Assembly (NCBI RefSeq): GCF_018598225.1
Contig: NZ_JAHESF010000008.1
Span: 124,001-188,000 of the forward strand
Direction of reading: 5' to 3'
Length of the DNA: 64,000 nt
Source: Chryseosolibacter histidinae
GTDB taxonomy: Bacteria; Bacteroidota; Bacteroidia; Cytophagales; Cyclobacteriaceae
Positions within the stretch are counted from its first letter, which is position 1. Each line of letters starts with the position of its first letter. Positions 50,601 to 58,399 of the stretch are shown in pieces. The translations under genes were made by a program, and so were the position numbers. The notes under the pieces are model-generated. The model had not been told where the DNA came from. It worked only from the letters and a program-made list of their open reading frames with translations, and did no database searches.

Positions 50601-51790
50601 ACAGGAACGGCCACGACCTGATCAGCCTGCGCATAGCCGATACGGGAATCGGTATTCCTGCCAACGCGCTGCCGCGGATCTTCGACCGTTTTTATCAGGC
50701 CGACGACCGGGCAACCCGCACGTATGAAGGAACAGGCATCGGCCTCTCGCTGGTGAAGGAATTGACGAACCTGCTCAAAGGAACCATAACGGTTGAAAGC
50801 ACCGTAGACAAGGGAACTGTTTTTACGGTAACGCTTCCGCTGGATCGATCCGGTAAAGTGGCAACTGAAATTTCAGACAGCAAGGTGATCACGTCTGCTA
50901 ATGAAGCCAGACCTGCGGATCAACACCCTCCTGAAACGATCACCTCCGATCATGGCGGCAAACCGGTGATACTGATCGCTGAAGACAATGATCAGCTGCG
51001 GGGTTTTCTCGCCGAGCAGCTGGCCAAAACCTATTCGGTGATCACGGCAGCCAATGGCAACGACGCCTGGGAGCAGGCTGTAAAAGAAATGCCCGAGCTG
51101 ATCGTTACCGATGTGATGATGCCTTACATGGATGGAATCACGCTGAGCAAAAAAGTGCGTGAGACCGAAGACACCAGTCACATCGGGCTCATCATGCTCA
51201 CCGCAAAGACATCGGTTGAAAACAGGATCGAAGGGCTTCAGACCGGTGTCAACGACTACATCGCCAAACCTTTCAGCTTTGATGAGCTGCAATTACGGAT
51301 CGCCAACCTGCTGGGGCACCAGAAAAAACAACGCGCGTATTTTTATAACCAGCTCCTGAAAAACAATGCGGAGCCTTCGCCCGCGCCCGTAGAAAATGAG
51401 TTCCTGACAAAAGCCTACCGGTTCCTGGACGACGGTCTCGAAGACAAGCGCGCCATTGGTGTGGAAGACCTGGCCAGCCACTTCAGCATGAGCTCACGCA
51501 CCCTGAACCGTAAACTTTCAGCGTTGGTTGGCATCACGGCCAGCGAGTTCATCCGCAATTACCGGTTAAGCAAAGCAACCACGTTGCTGGTAAAAGACCT
51601 CACTGTGGCCGAGGTCTCTTACCAGGTTGGGTTTGAGAGTCCGCAGTACTTCGCTCAATGTTTTAAGGTGCTGTACGGGGTCACGCCAACGGAGTATGTT
51701 CAGCAGCGGTCGGAAAAACAGTCTAATGATCCCGATCGTATTTCTTCCAGTATTGCTGAACTGAAATATCCATCCACGACGATACTTTGA
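47672..51790 (+). CDS. Hybrid two-component system regulator (HTCS)
   Basis: 1372 residues, one-piece sensor and regulator. Signal or start anchor to about 45, then periplasmic Reg_prop propeller to about 690 (DGFIWLGTRDGLARYDGHEF and DEKGFLWLSTNKGLCRFDP), Y_Y_Y domain about 700-775, membrane helix about 786-804. Cytoplasmic HisKA with His near 839 (NITHEFRTPLTLIISPLEQM), HATPase_c near 945-1055 (GTGIGLSLVKEL), receiver near 1097-1210 (ILIAEDNDQLRGFLAEQL, phospho-Asp in VTDVMMPYMDG), AraC helix-turn-helix near 1255-1350 (HFSMSSRTLNRKLSALVG). Such proteins usually control carbohydrate loci, yet none is adjacent. Ends 2 bp from the convergent protease gene. Confidence 0.95.
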   Translation: MTKDAPTKRLPCSLFHCIDRSAIKLAVTIAFLHLLVLSSPAQKTFISKHITVNDGLPQGFVSGIVQDDDGFIWLGTRDGLARYDGHEFKVFYSNDRRATNISSNIITSLYRDRKNRIWILHESKAIDVLYPREERFEAFTGDSVYQAVYKHFSPNFISVDSQDNVWLIDPGNGLWKIDLSAHRVYHLSKREAGLLCDTVRGIIEAPDKNYWVFMQKGVQRLDRQNQVVHSIPFGFPVAKDVNINRNFAEGLAMVDDNTILIREMNGLFLFDTKQFSVREIPVDEKSPAEIPPTTQPQREPGGNLYVEVMSDLYQYDPKEKKATKVWGGVLEQAQSFLIDRSGVAWFGNSASGLQMLNLRSLPFQSYTYTSGFFVDLLQQLDLKFDKARWVPHPHTQQYARDIQTRCDYNSKGALWMVSGAHAAVADLRTKTFTELPLLEGNDPAFYFTPMTISNDTCWRVYSFTGTPVYYDAGKKAWAYPLGADWRLTNPTNILDIVKKGDILWATTKHDGLISINVLTGETRWYKQGRNPDSLPTNELTDLERDPIHDSVVWIGTRAGLVRFNLQQGKAMTFAVKNGLPNNTIYCIAADEKGFLWLSTNKGLCRFDPVSFTMQNFSSSDGLQGDEFNSFHKLKLPDGRIAFGGTAGFTVFDPLQFVDDTFQPDVRLTKVKINNQEADLGAGGALKTLLDEPATLALDYDQNFITFYFAGLQFNNVDKIQYRYRLNGFEAHWNYSGHLGMANYTKLPPGEYTLELNATNTSGVWSKNVRQVFITIDPPLWETKGAYLFYAILLISAVIGYVRYTVKKIRLENLVDLKNKEAEQLKHLGEIKNRFFTNITHEFRTPLTLIISPLEQMLKGNELPETDKKQLRLIQQNSRQLLQLINQLLDLSKLEAGLMQTSVAPVDLEKFVEGLVMPFYSIAASNHVALVFQSEVNGREYFIDKDKLERIVTNLLSNAIKFTPAGGRIEMMVKSADNRNGHDLISLRIADTGIGIPANALPRIFDRFYQADDRATRTYEGTGIGLSLVKELTNLLKGTITVESTVDKGTVFTVTLPLDRSGKVATEISDSKVITSANEARPADQHPPETITSDHGGKPVILIAEDNDQLRGFLAEQLAKTYSVITAANGNDAWEQAVKEMPELIVTDVMMPYMDGITLSKKVRETEDTSHIGLIMLTAKTSVENRIEGLQTGVNDYIAKPFSFDELQLRIANLLGHQKKQRAYFYNQLLKNNAEPSPAPVENEFLTKAYRFLDDGLEDKRAIGVEDLASHFSMSSRTLNRKLSALVGITASEFIRNYRLSKATTLLVKDLTVAEVSYQVGFESPQYFAQCFKVLYGVTPTEYVQQRSEKQSNDPDRISSSIAELKYPSTTIL

Positions 51791-51792
51791 TT

Positions 51793-52548
51793 TCAAGCGT
51801 TGCCGGCCCATAAACTAATTCCAGTAAATTCAGGCACCGCATTGATATGGCTAAAGATGCGATCAAAGCCTACAAAACTTTGAGAAGCAGTAGCTGCATC
51901 CTTCAGCGCGCCGGATATCATTCCTAATAAAAGCATCTTCTGTTGTTTGGGTCTCAGGTTGCATACAATAGGGCTTCCTGAATCACCTTTTACACCTTCT
52001 ATTGATGTATGAATCAATCCACTGTCTTCTATTGTTGTTATTTGCCCGCTTCTCTGCAATGACACGTGCCCTTCAATTATATTGTAAACGACGTAATCGT
52101 CGTCCTTGAATTTATTAAAATCGAGAGGAAGTCTGGTGTTAAACGTACACGTACCCTTCGATGGATCATAGGTAGTTAGATCATAATCGAAAGATGGCCT
52201 TGCCCTATGGATACAGTCGTCGCTGCCTTCAATTAAAGCAATGTCCAAGAATTTATACGAATCTTTCACCATCATAGTCCTGGTCAGGTATTTCAGCTTT
52301 CCTATCGGCGAAGAGAAATGATCGGAAACTACCCTTTTATCTTTACTTTCATCATCGTCTTTAAATAGAATAGCGTCCGTTCCATCGGGTATCAAAGTCA
52401 CATCGAATGAATGACCCGACGCAAGCAAATAAAGCTTCTTTCTCTCGGGGTGATGGAGTAATGCACAAACAGAGCTGTAAGTTTGTGTCAACGCGCCCTT
52501 ACTTCTTGTATAGGACATAATTCTGCATCCTGGAAAAATCGTTGCCAT
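51793..52548 (-). CDS. Chymotrypsin-fold serine protease-like protein, partner of MACPF gene
   Basis: 251 residues. No family name was obvious at first sight, but a complete trypsin-like triad is visible in order: His46 in LLASGHSFDV, Asp102 in FLDIALIEG (like the DIAL of trypsins), Ser190 in VKGDSGSPIVC, the canonical GDSGSP. The spacing is close to chymotrypsin. No signal peptide or membrane helix, so probably cytoplasmic or released by another route. The AxGH variant replaces the usual TAAHC. The gene starts 3 bp after the MACPF stop on the same strand, hence a coupled pair. I infer that it may cut the MACPF protein; autoproteolysis or another target is also possible. Confidence 0.78.
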   Translation of the reverse strand: MATIFPGCRIMSYTRSKGALTQTYSSVCALLHHPERKKLYLLASGHSFDVTLIPDGTDAILFKDDDESKDKRVVSDHFSSPIGKLKYLTRTMMVKDSYKFLDIALIEGSDDCIHRARPSFDYDLTTYDPSKGTCTFNTRLPLDFNKFKDDDYVVYNIIEGHVSLQRSGQITTIEDSGLIHTSIEGVKGDSGSPIVCNLRPKQQKMLLLGMISGALKDAATASQSFVGFDRIFSHINAVPEFTGISLWAGNA

Positions 52549-52551
52549 ACA

Positions 52552-54042
52552 TTAGCTCAATTGAAAACAAATAGTATTATCTCTGAATGAAGGTTCGAGA
52601 AACGCTTCCACTGCCATGGTGGCCGGTTTTGCATGCGCAACGGCCGACAATAATATCTCCTCCGCTGCCCTGCCCTCTGAAATACCCGGGATGCCCACGA
52701 TGCCATAGCTGACAGAACCATTGGGCGTTGTAATACCTTTTGCATTGAACCACGATTGTATGGCCGTTCCTGCGCCGATCTTTGAAAGAAGCGCAAGAAA
52801 ATCGTCAGAGGGATACATGTTAGGATGCACATCCCACAGGGCGATGACCAGAAAAACCTCACTGTTGTTGGCATATTTTCCGATGAGGTCCACAGCGCGT
52901 TTATAAGTATACTGTGTAGTGAGGCCATCAAATATAAAGCTGCCCGTTACCAATGTCTCCAGTGTATGACGGCTGATGGCGGCTACCTGGATACCGGGGC
53001 CCTGGAACTCCGGCTTCTTCAGGCTCTTTCCATTCACATCGATATATCCGGAAGCCTTGTTCATGGCTCCTTTTCCGATGATCTTGATGCTGATGTGATT
53101 ATTGGTGTAATAATCCAGCGCTTCTTTCATAGCATCGTACTGGTTATCGCTGAACAGGTTGTAGATCGGTTTTAAATTGAAAGAGATCGGCATGGGTGCG
53201 CGTCTTACATCGCCCAACCAAGCTTCGAACACGTCGTTGAAGTTTGATCCGTAGCCCGGCAGTATGGCGTTCAGGGTTGAGTTGGGGCCGATAGCTTTCA
53301 GCTTGACGGTACGTCGCTCCGCCCATTCCTTGCCTACGCTGGACCATGCAACCCCTGCGCTGGCTTCGCCGCTGACAAACGCTGCATTGAATTCAAGTTT
53401 CAGCTTGGCGGAGATATCCGTGCTTGAATAGCTGTACGATTTGTCGATATACATGCAGTAGTCCATTCGTCCACCCATTTCAACGCCATATACATAGTGC
53501 GTTCCATACTTCTCGAAAAACCTTATGAACCGCCGTACATTGTCATTATTGGCGCGATCAAATTTTTTGGGCAGGTTCAAAAAGTCAGGGTCCTTCAAAA
53601 CATGTTGGTCGAGGCTATTGGCAGAATCGTCGATCAGCTGAAGCCTGAATGAGCTCGACTTCATCATTAACAGCGCCATGTGATGTTCAGAGGTGGTGTT
53701 CCGCACCTCGGAGAATTGCGCATCGAATTCGCCACCGAAGGCAACCGAGCTTCCTTTTACGTTCAGCTCCATTGACAGGGAGCTCGAAAAGTCTGATTTA
53801 GAGTCGAATGTGATGCAGGTACCATCTTGTTTCCCGGTGGGCTCGGGGTCGGCAACATTCTGTGTCATCACGTAATCGATATCCGCGGCGCTGTCATTCC
53901 AGATGCGGTCATCGGGTTTACTGGTATCGAACAATACCGCTTTGGCCGAAGAAGAATCAAGCCTGCCAAAAATGTCAAATCCTTTTCCTAAAATTCCATG
54001 TCCTGGAATTGTGCCTTTTACTTTTGTAATGAGCTTTTCCAT
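52552..54042 (-). CDS. MACPF pore-forming protein with C-terminal ILEI-like domain
   Basis: 496 residues. Residues 10-315 fit the membrane attack complex/perforin fold. An N-terminal GHGILGKGFDIFG resembles the opening of related pore-formers. The signature YGTHYVYGVEMGG is at 179-191, matching Y-G-T-H-(Y/F) followed by a Gly pair, with transmembrane-hairpin-like clusters at about 85-130 and 200-240. Residues about 318-455 resemble the ILEI/FAM3 domain: ASGYIDVNGKSL, GPGIQVAAISRHTLETLVTG, SEVFLVIALWDV, SYGIVGIPG. No signal peptide or lipobox, unlike secreted Bacteroides MACPF toxins. Two-gene unit with the downstream protease. MACPF call strong, ILEI call tentative. Confidence 0.85.
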   Translation of the reverse strand: MEKLITKVKGTIPGHGILGKGFDIFGRLDSSSAKAVLFDTSKPDDRIWNDSAADIDYVMTQNVADPEPTGKQDGTCITFDSKSDFSSSLSMELNVKGSSVAFGGEFDAQFSEVRNTTSEHHMALLMMKSSSFRLQLIDDSANSLDQHVLKDPDFLNLPKKFDRANNDNVRRFIRFFEKYGTHYVYGVEMGGRMDYCMYIDKSYSYSSTDISAKLKLEFNAAFVSGEASAGVAWSSVGKEWAERRTVKLKAIGPNSTLNAILPGYGSNFNDVFEAWLGDVRRAPMPISFNLKPIYNLFSDNQYDAMKEALDYYTNNHISIKIIGKGAMNKASGYIDVNGKSLKKPEFQGPGIQVAAISRHTLETLVTGSFIFDGLTTQYTYKRAVDLIGKYANNSEVFLVIALWDVHPNMYPSDDFLALLSKIGAGTAIQSWFNAKGITTPNGSVSYGIVGIPGISEGRAAEEILLSAVAHAKPATMAVEAFLEPSFRDNTICFQLS

Positions 54043-54436
54043 AGTTATAGGGTTTTATCAAATGATTAAGCAGAGATCAGTCAAAACAGCAGTGTAAAAA
54101 AAATGGAGACAGCCAGGATGCCGGATCACGCCCCCGCCTGGCTCGCAAGCCCCCAAACCGCTCCATTCTTGAAAATCGACCTTACAAAGATGCAGCGGAC
54201 ACAACGGTTGGGATGTATGATCTCAGGACAGCTTTGGTAAATTTTCGGACAAACGGGGGGTTAGATGTGAGATTTGAGACAGGAGATAAAGACCGGAATA
54301 TGTCCTTAAGGTTTCAAGTTTAAGGTTGAAAGTTGAAAGCTGGTTGCGGTTTTTGGTTAGGTGACACACAAAGGCCAGGACACGTCTGATCCATGAATAG
54401 GGGCCAAGTTTTCAGTAGCCGGTAAGTTGTGATTGG
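54043..54436. other. 394 bp region upstream of the MACPF gene
   Basis: No gene is supported here. It contains two heptad arrays (54260-54287 and 54311-54338) and a 54115-54155 GC-rich stretch. The promoter of the MACPF/protease pair should lie in 54043-54200, but no clear TAnnTTTG box on the minus strand was recognised. Confidence 0.5.
54260..54338 (+). repeat. Two heptad arrays, GTGAGAT and GTTGAAA words
   Basis: 54260-54287 reads GTTAGAT, GTGAGAT, TTGAGAC, AGGAGAT. 54311-54338 reads GTTTCAA, GTTTAAG, GTTGAAA, GTTGAAA. Each is exactly four heptads. The first is related in inverted orientation to the array at 55867. Confidence 0.7.
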
Positions 54437-54844
54437 TTATTTGAGCTCGGGCTTGATAAAAGACCAGTGTGTTTGAATGATCTTCCATTGACCGCTATTA
54501 TCACGCTGGTATACTTCGGTGCAATTCCATTTGGAGGCAATGTCGCCGTGATATGAAAAAAGATTGAACGTTAATACCGCCATATCATTCACAGCCTGTA
54601 CGCGGCAGTTAGGCATGTCGTAGTGTGACACGTGTATCTGCCCCCTGATCGGTTCATAGTATTTTTTCAGCGCTTCCAGTCCGTCTAACCTTTGTTCTGT
54701 AAAAGGATCAAAGTAGACCACATCGTCGGCGGAAAGCGCAAGATATCCGTCCGGATCACCCTGGTACCATTTTGCCAGGGCAGCCTTTTCCAGCGCAATG
54801 ATGGTTGCCGATACATCCGTAGTGGGAGTGGTCATTGTTGCCAT
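54437..54844 (-). CDS. SnoaL/NTF2-like domain protein
   Basis: 135 residues. The cone-shaped NTF2-like fold is suggested by an N-terminal helix pair (IIALEKAALAKWYQGDPDGYLALSADDVVYFDP), then LEALKKYYEPIRGQI and the strands AVNDMAVLTFNLFSYHGD, WNCTEVYQRDNSGQWKIIQTHWSF. Such proteins are often small-molecule isomerases or dimeric binding domains. Start at 54844 (MATMTTPT); a second Met four codons on is possible. The AraC regulator upstream on the same strand (86 bp gap) may control it. Confidence 0.82.
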   Translation of the reverse strand: MATMTTPTTDVSATIIALEKAALAKWYQGDPDGYLALSADDVVYFDPFTEQRLDGLEALKKYYEPIRGQIHVSHYDMPNCRVQAVNDMAVLTFNLFSYHGDIASKWNCTEVYQRDNSGQWKIIQTHWSFIKPELK

Positions 54845-54929
54845 ACACGATCATTTTTCAGGTGCTCAACAAAGGTAGCGCCGCGTTCGAAAGCAGCGTA
54901 ATAAAAAACCCGGAAGAAAAGACACTTTT

Positions 54930-55790
54930 TCAGGGATTGGATTGCCTTCGAAATTGAAGGGGTGTGGCGTGGGTATGTGTGCTGAATGTCCTTATGAAAT
55001 AGGTGGTATTTTCGTAATTCAGCGCGCTGGCAATTTCATCGATGCTTCGGTCTGTATAACGCAACATCCGTTTGGCTTCCAGGATATTTTGATTGAGGAT
55101 GTATTTTTTGGCGCTGACGCCAAGCTGATCTTTTACAAGGCTGTTCAGGTGGCCGGCCGTGATGTGCAGCTGCCCGGCGTAATACTCAACGGAGCGATGC
55201 AGGTGATGATGGGCACTCACCAGTTGCACGAAACTGCTCACATGCCTGTTCATACGTTTTTCTCCAGATGAGGGATAGGCCGACATGAATTTCCTGTTCA
55301 GCAGTGCCAGCACCTGGTACAACAACGCCCGAAGCACATGGGTGTCGGTACTTTTGAATACGCTGATCTCGTTTTTTATATCTTCCAGCAGATTTGAAAT
55401 GGTACGGAGGTCAGCCGGCGTTAGCATCAAAACGTGCGCCGGCGCATCCGAATGAAAGCATGAAAGATGCTTCACAAACCGTGCATCGTTGAAGAACGTG
55501 CATAAAAATTCCTCCTCAAAGATCAGCGCATACCCTTTCGGGATGTTATCGATGCGCCACTCCCGGATCTGGTGCGGCGCGCTGAAGAATACACTGCCTG
55601 CAACGATGGGCCGTTCACAGTTGTCGATGATGAAGGTGCCCTGTCCTTCAGCAATGATGGTGATATCATAATACGTCAGGCGCTGTACCGGCGAAGAGCG
55701 GATGTATTTTTCAAGATCTTCAAGACGGATCAGGTCGATGAGCAGCTCCTCACCGTACTTGGTCTTGAAAAAATCGTATTGCGTGATCAT
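54930..55790 (-). CDS. AraC-family transcriptional regulator
   Basis: 286 residues. The N-terminal cupin-like sensor domain spans about 15-150 (LTYYDITIIAEGQGTFIIDNCERPIVAGSVFFSAPHQIREW). The C-terminal AraC DNA-binding domain is at about 185-283, with two helix-turn-helix units: YYAGQLHITAGHLNSLVKDQLGVSAKKYI and DEIASALNYENTTYFIRTFSTHTHATPLQFRR. Effector unknown. Probably activates the adjacent SnoaL-like gene. A heptad-repeat-containing gap (55791-55889) separates it from the DUF4132 gene. Confidence 0.92.
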   Translation of the reverse strand: MITQYDFFKTKYGEELLIDLIRLEDLEKYIRSSPVQRLTYYDITIIAEGQGTFIIDNCERPIVAGSVFFSAPHQIREWRIDNIPKGYALIFEEEFLCTFFNDARFVKHLSCFHSDAPAHVLMLTPADLRTISNLLEDIKNEISVFKSTDTHVLRALLYQVLALLNRKFMSAYPSSGEKRMNRHVSSFVQLVSAHHHLHRSVEYYAGQLHITAGHLNSLVKDQLGVSAKKYILNQNILEAKRMLRYTDRSIDEIASALNYENTTYFIRTFSTHTHATPLQFRRQSNP

Positions 55791-55866
55791 GTGGCATCCA
55801 TCGCGGATAACCTAATTTAAGAAATACATTTGAGATACAAACGTCTCATCCGTATAGCCATCGATC

Positions 55867-55893
55867 ACAAGTCTCCCACATCTCAAAATCTAC
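55867..55893 (-). repeat. Heptad array overlapping the DUF4132 stop
   Basis: On the minus strand GTAGATT, TTGAGAT, GTGGGAG, ACTTGT. The TAG stop of the DUF4132 gene is inside the first heptad (GTAGATT). A related TTGAGAT/GTCTC segment lies just to the left at about 55830-55848. Confidence 0.65.
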
Positions 55894-58391
55894 CTGCGAT
55901 TGATCTGAGATAAAATGGTTGGGTCCTTGATCTTATCATCTTCCGCCAGCAGCACAGCCTTGCTGAGGATGACTGAGAGCAGGTGATCTTCTTCAAAGGG
56001 CAGGTATACTTTTTCCGTGGGGCCTCCGCCACGCAAGGGCACAATGCACAGGTATTGATCGTTCGGTTCCATCAGAATGTTGCCACTGCCCATGTGGATC
56101 TTGTAGGTCCTGAACTTGCCTTTCACTACCAGAAACTTTTTATCGAACGAGCACAGCGGCGCGATCTTCATACTGGGGATCAGATCGCGCAGCACCTGCT
56201 CGCGCATCTTTGCTGACTCAGTCAGGTCGCCAAAGGCATACGACTGCCAGTAGGTGTTCATGAAGGGTGTTCCCGAATCATTCCAGTTCGGGTCGTTGCC
56301 GATGCTGGTCACACCTACAAAGAGATCTACATCGCGCATCACCTCGGTGAAGGCCAGCGCGGGCACATCATAAAGTGGTATGGGCTCATTGTTATCCCTT
56401 ACAAACCTCACTTGGTCAGTTGCAACGTGGTTGAAGATACCGGCGTCGTTCGTTTCCATGTGGTGGTCACTGTCTATATAATATTGCGCCGTGATGCCCC
56501 ACGATGGCAGACGCAGCGTGGGCGTGTTGTGCGAATCCCAGGCGCCCATCAGATGATACATCCATCCACGCTGCTTGCACAATGCAGCGAACTGATGCTG
56601 TCGTAAAATGTGCGCGGCATACCGGTTGGAATACAGCTCTGTATTGACCTCCGCATCCGTAAGAATGTATACTTCGCGGAATGCCTGCTTGAAAGGTTGT
56701 ACAACTTTGTGTTTTCTGATAAAGCTGCGCCAGGCCAGAACCTCGGCGGTGGTAAATCCAACAGGATGCCACAACTGCACGCGTGTGTCGTCGCGGAGCC
56801 AGCTGATCTCCTTTTCGTTCACATCCACGATCTTTCCATCCATGAAAAAACCCTGCGCTTTCTGATCGCCTTCATAAAAGTGCCAGATCAGTCTCCTGGC
56901 GATGCCGGCGGTGAACGGATGATCGCGATACAGCTCACACCAGCGCCTGAATTGCCACTCTCGCTGGTGCAGGTAACTTTTTTCCACCCTGTCTTTTACT
57001 GCGGGAAGCAGTGATTCAATTTCCTTGATCGTGTTCTTTAGATCTTTTAAGCCGGCGATGTAGTGATCTTTGACCTCGGCCGGAACGCTCTTCTGCTTTT
57101 TGCCGTCTTTTTCCCAGCTGAGCGTAGCGGTGTCAACATCATAAATGCCTGTAATGTTGCCGAACGCCAGGCTGAGCTTTCCATTCACGATCTCAAAATC
57201 GGGCATCGACAACTCCTGCAGCTCATGCTCGGTTACCCCATGCGCTTTTGCCGTGTTAGCGATGTACCGGTCTATCGTTTTCAGGATCGAATTGTTCTTG
57301 ATGCGCGACTTGAACTTCGAAAGTCTTGAGACTCCGTCTTTCAGCGGTAGCTGACTGAAAGCAAACATACATGCCGACCCCGTTTTGATAGAGATCGAAC
57401 CGAAGACTGGCTTCTTCTTGTAGGCCCAGGCCGCATAGTCGTCAAGTTGCATGTTCAGCGCCTTGTGATTGATAGTGCCGGCTGCCCATATAAGGCCTCT
57501 CAGAATGTTGTGATTTTCATCGCGCAGGAAATCGGTCTTTTCGCGCGTCTGGTGCGATTCCCTGATGATCTCCTTTACCAGGGCCAGCCACGCGGTCAGT
57601 GTTTCGGCATATCGCTCCTCTCCAATAGACGCAACCATGGCTCCGGCTTCTTTCAGCCATTTTGCCGAAGGGTCACTTTTGCTCCCGCCTTGCCTGCTAT
57701 GCCCGAATAATTTTTCCCAAAACTTTTTCTCCTCTTCTGATAAAGTGCTGAAGAATTTCTCAAGCACTTCGCCCCACCGGTCATACTTGTCGTACGCAGT
57801 CTCACCCTGGTTACTGAGAAGAAAGGTGATATAATTTTCTCTTTTGGTCTCCGCTGGTGACAGAAAAGACCTGGAACCTCTTAATGACAGATTGAGTAAC
57901 GCCGATCTCAACCCGGTGGTGACACCTTTCTTTTTGATCTCCCTTTCCAGAATGGATATAAAGGTATTGTTGGGTATCACTTCGGCGAACATGCCGGCTT
58001 TGTTCACACGCTTCAACCCTTCTGAGATCGTGATCAGGTCATTATCGTCAAGGTCAAGATCATCCAGCAGCAAAAATCCGATCAGTCTCATGCCGGCCTT
58101 CCATGGATCTGGGCCCATGACCTTTCCCTGCGTCACACGGTTAATTGCGAAGAACAGGAAACTCTTGCGCGCTGCCATGTCCATGTTGGGATAAGGCTGA
58201 TAACTTTTCAAGGGCGCGAACGACATGAGGGCATATCCTTTTTCAGTAGCCAAGGCTTCGGCCACGATCCTCTCGAACATCGCTTCAAAACCGGCGTCAG
58301 CTTGTATGCTGGAACTTAAAGAAGCGCTCGCGGCAGACTCCGGGTGTTGACCTCCCGGATCCTTCTTTTTTAAAAAATCGAACATTCCCAT
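55890..58391 (-). CDS. DUF4132 (MolR-like) protein
   Basis: 833 residues starting MGMFDFLKKKDPGG. The N-terminal 450 residues are helical repeats of unclear type. The conserved DUF4132 segment covers about 475-660: LHQREWQFRRWCELYRDHPFTAGIARRLIWHFYE, VQLWHPVGFTTAEVLAWRSFIRKHKVVQPFKQAFREVY, YAAHILRQHQFAALCKQRGW. The C-terminal part includes MRDVDLFVGVTSIGNDPNW and a beta-rich end. DUF4132 proteins include E. coli MolR/YehI, found in clusters with MoxR ATPases and vWA proteins; none is here. No signal peptide. The upstream gene, 8 bp away, encodes the ubiquitin-like protein. Confidence 0.82.
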   Translation of the reverse strand: MGMFDFLKKKDPGGQHPESAASASLSSSIQADAGFEAMFERIVAEALATEKGYALMSFAPLKSYQPYPNMDMAARKSFLFFAINRVTQGKVMGPDPWKAGMRLIGFLLLDDLDLDDNDLITISEGLKRVNKAGMFAEVIPNNTFISILEREIKKKGVTTGLRSALLNLSLRGSRSFLSPAETKRENYITFLLSNQGETAYDKYDRWGEVLEKFFSTLSEEEKKFWEKLFGHSRQGGSKSDPSAKWLKEAGAMVASIGEERYAETLTAWLALVKEIIRESHQTREKTDFLRDENHNILRGLIWAAGTINHKALNMQLDDYAAWAYKKKPVFGSISIKTGSACMFAFSQLPLKDGVSRLSKFKSRIKNNSILKTIDRYIANTAKAHGVTEHELQELSMPDFEIVNGKLSLAFGNITGIYDVDTATLSWEKDGKKQKSVPAEVKDHYIAGLKDLKNTIKEIESLLPAVKDRVEKSYLHQREWQFRRWCELYRDHPFTAGIARRLIWHFYEGDQKAQGFFMDGKIVDVNEKEISWLRDDTRVQLWHPVGFTTAEVLAWRSFIRKHKVVQPFKQAFREVYILTDAEVNTELYSNRYAAHILRQHQFAALCKQRGWMYHLMGAWDSHNTPTLRLPSWGITAQYYIDSDHHMETNDAGIFNHVATDQVRFVRDNNEPIPLYDVPALAFTEVMRDVDLFVGVTSIGNDPNWNDSGTPFMNTYWQSYAFGDLTESAKMREQVLRDLIPSMKIAPLCSFDKKFLVVKGKFRTYKIHMGSGNILMEPNDQYLCIVPLRGGGPTEKVYLPFEEDHLLSVILSKAVLLAEDDKIKDPTILSQINRR

Positions 58392-58399
58392 AGATGTGG

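Noticed and set aside
51793-54042. Base composition as proof of recent transfer of the MACPF/protease pair
   Set aside because: Two sampled lines of the protease gene are 40-42% GC, but one line of the DUF4132 gene is 45% and MACPF lines range from 43 to 60%, so hand sampling cannot support the claim.
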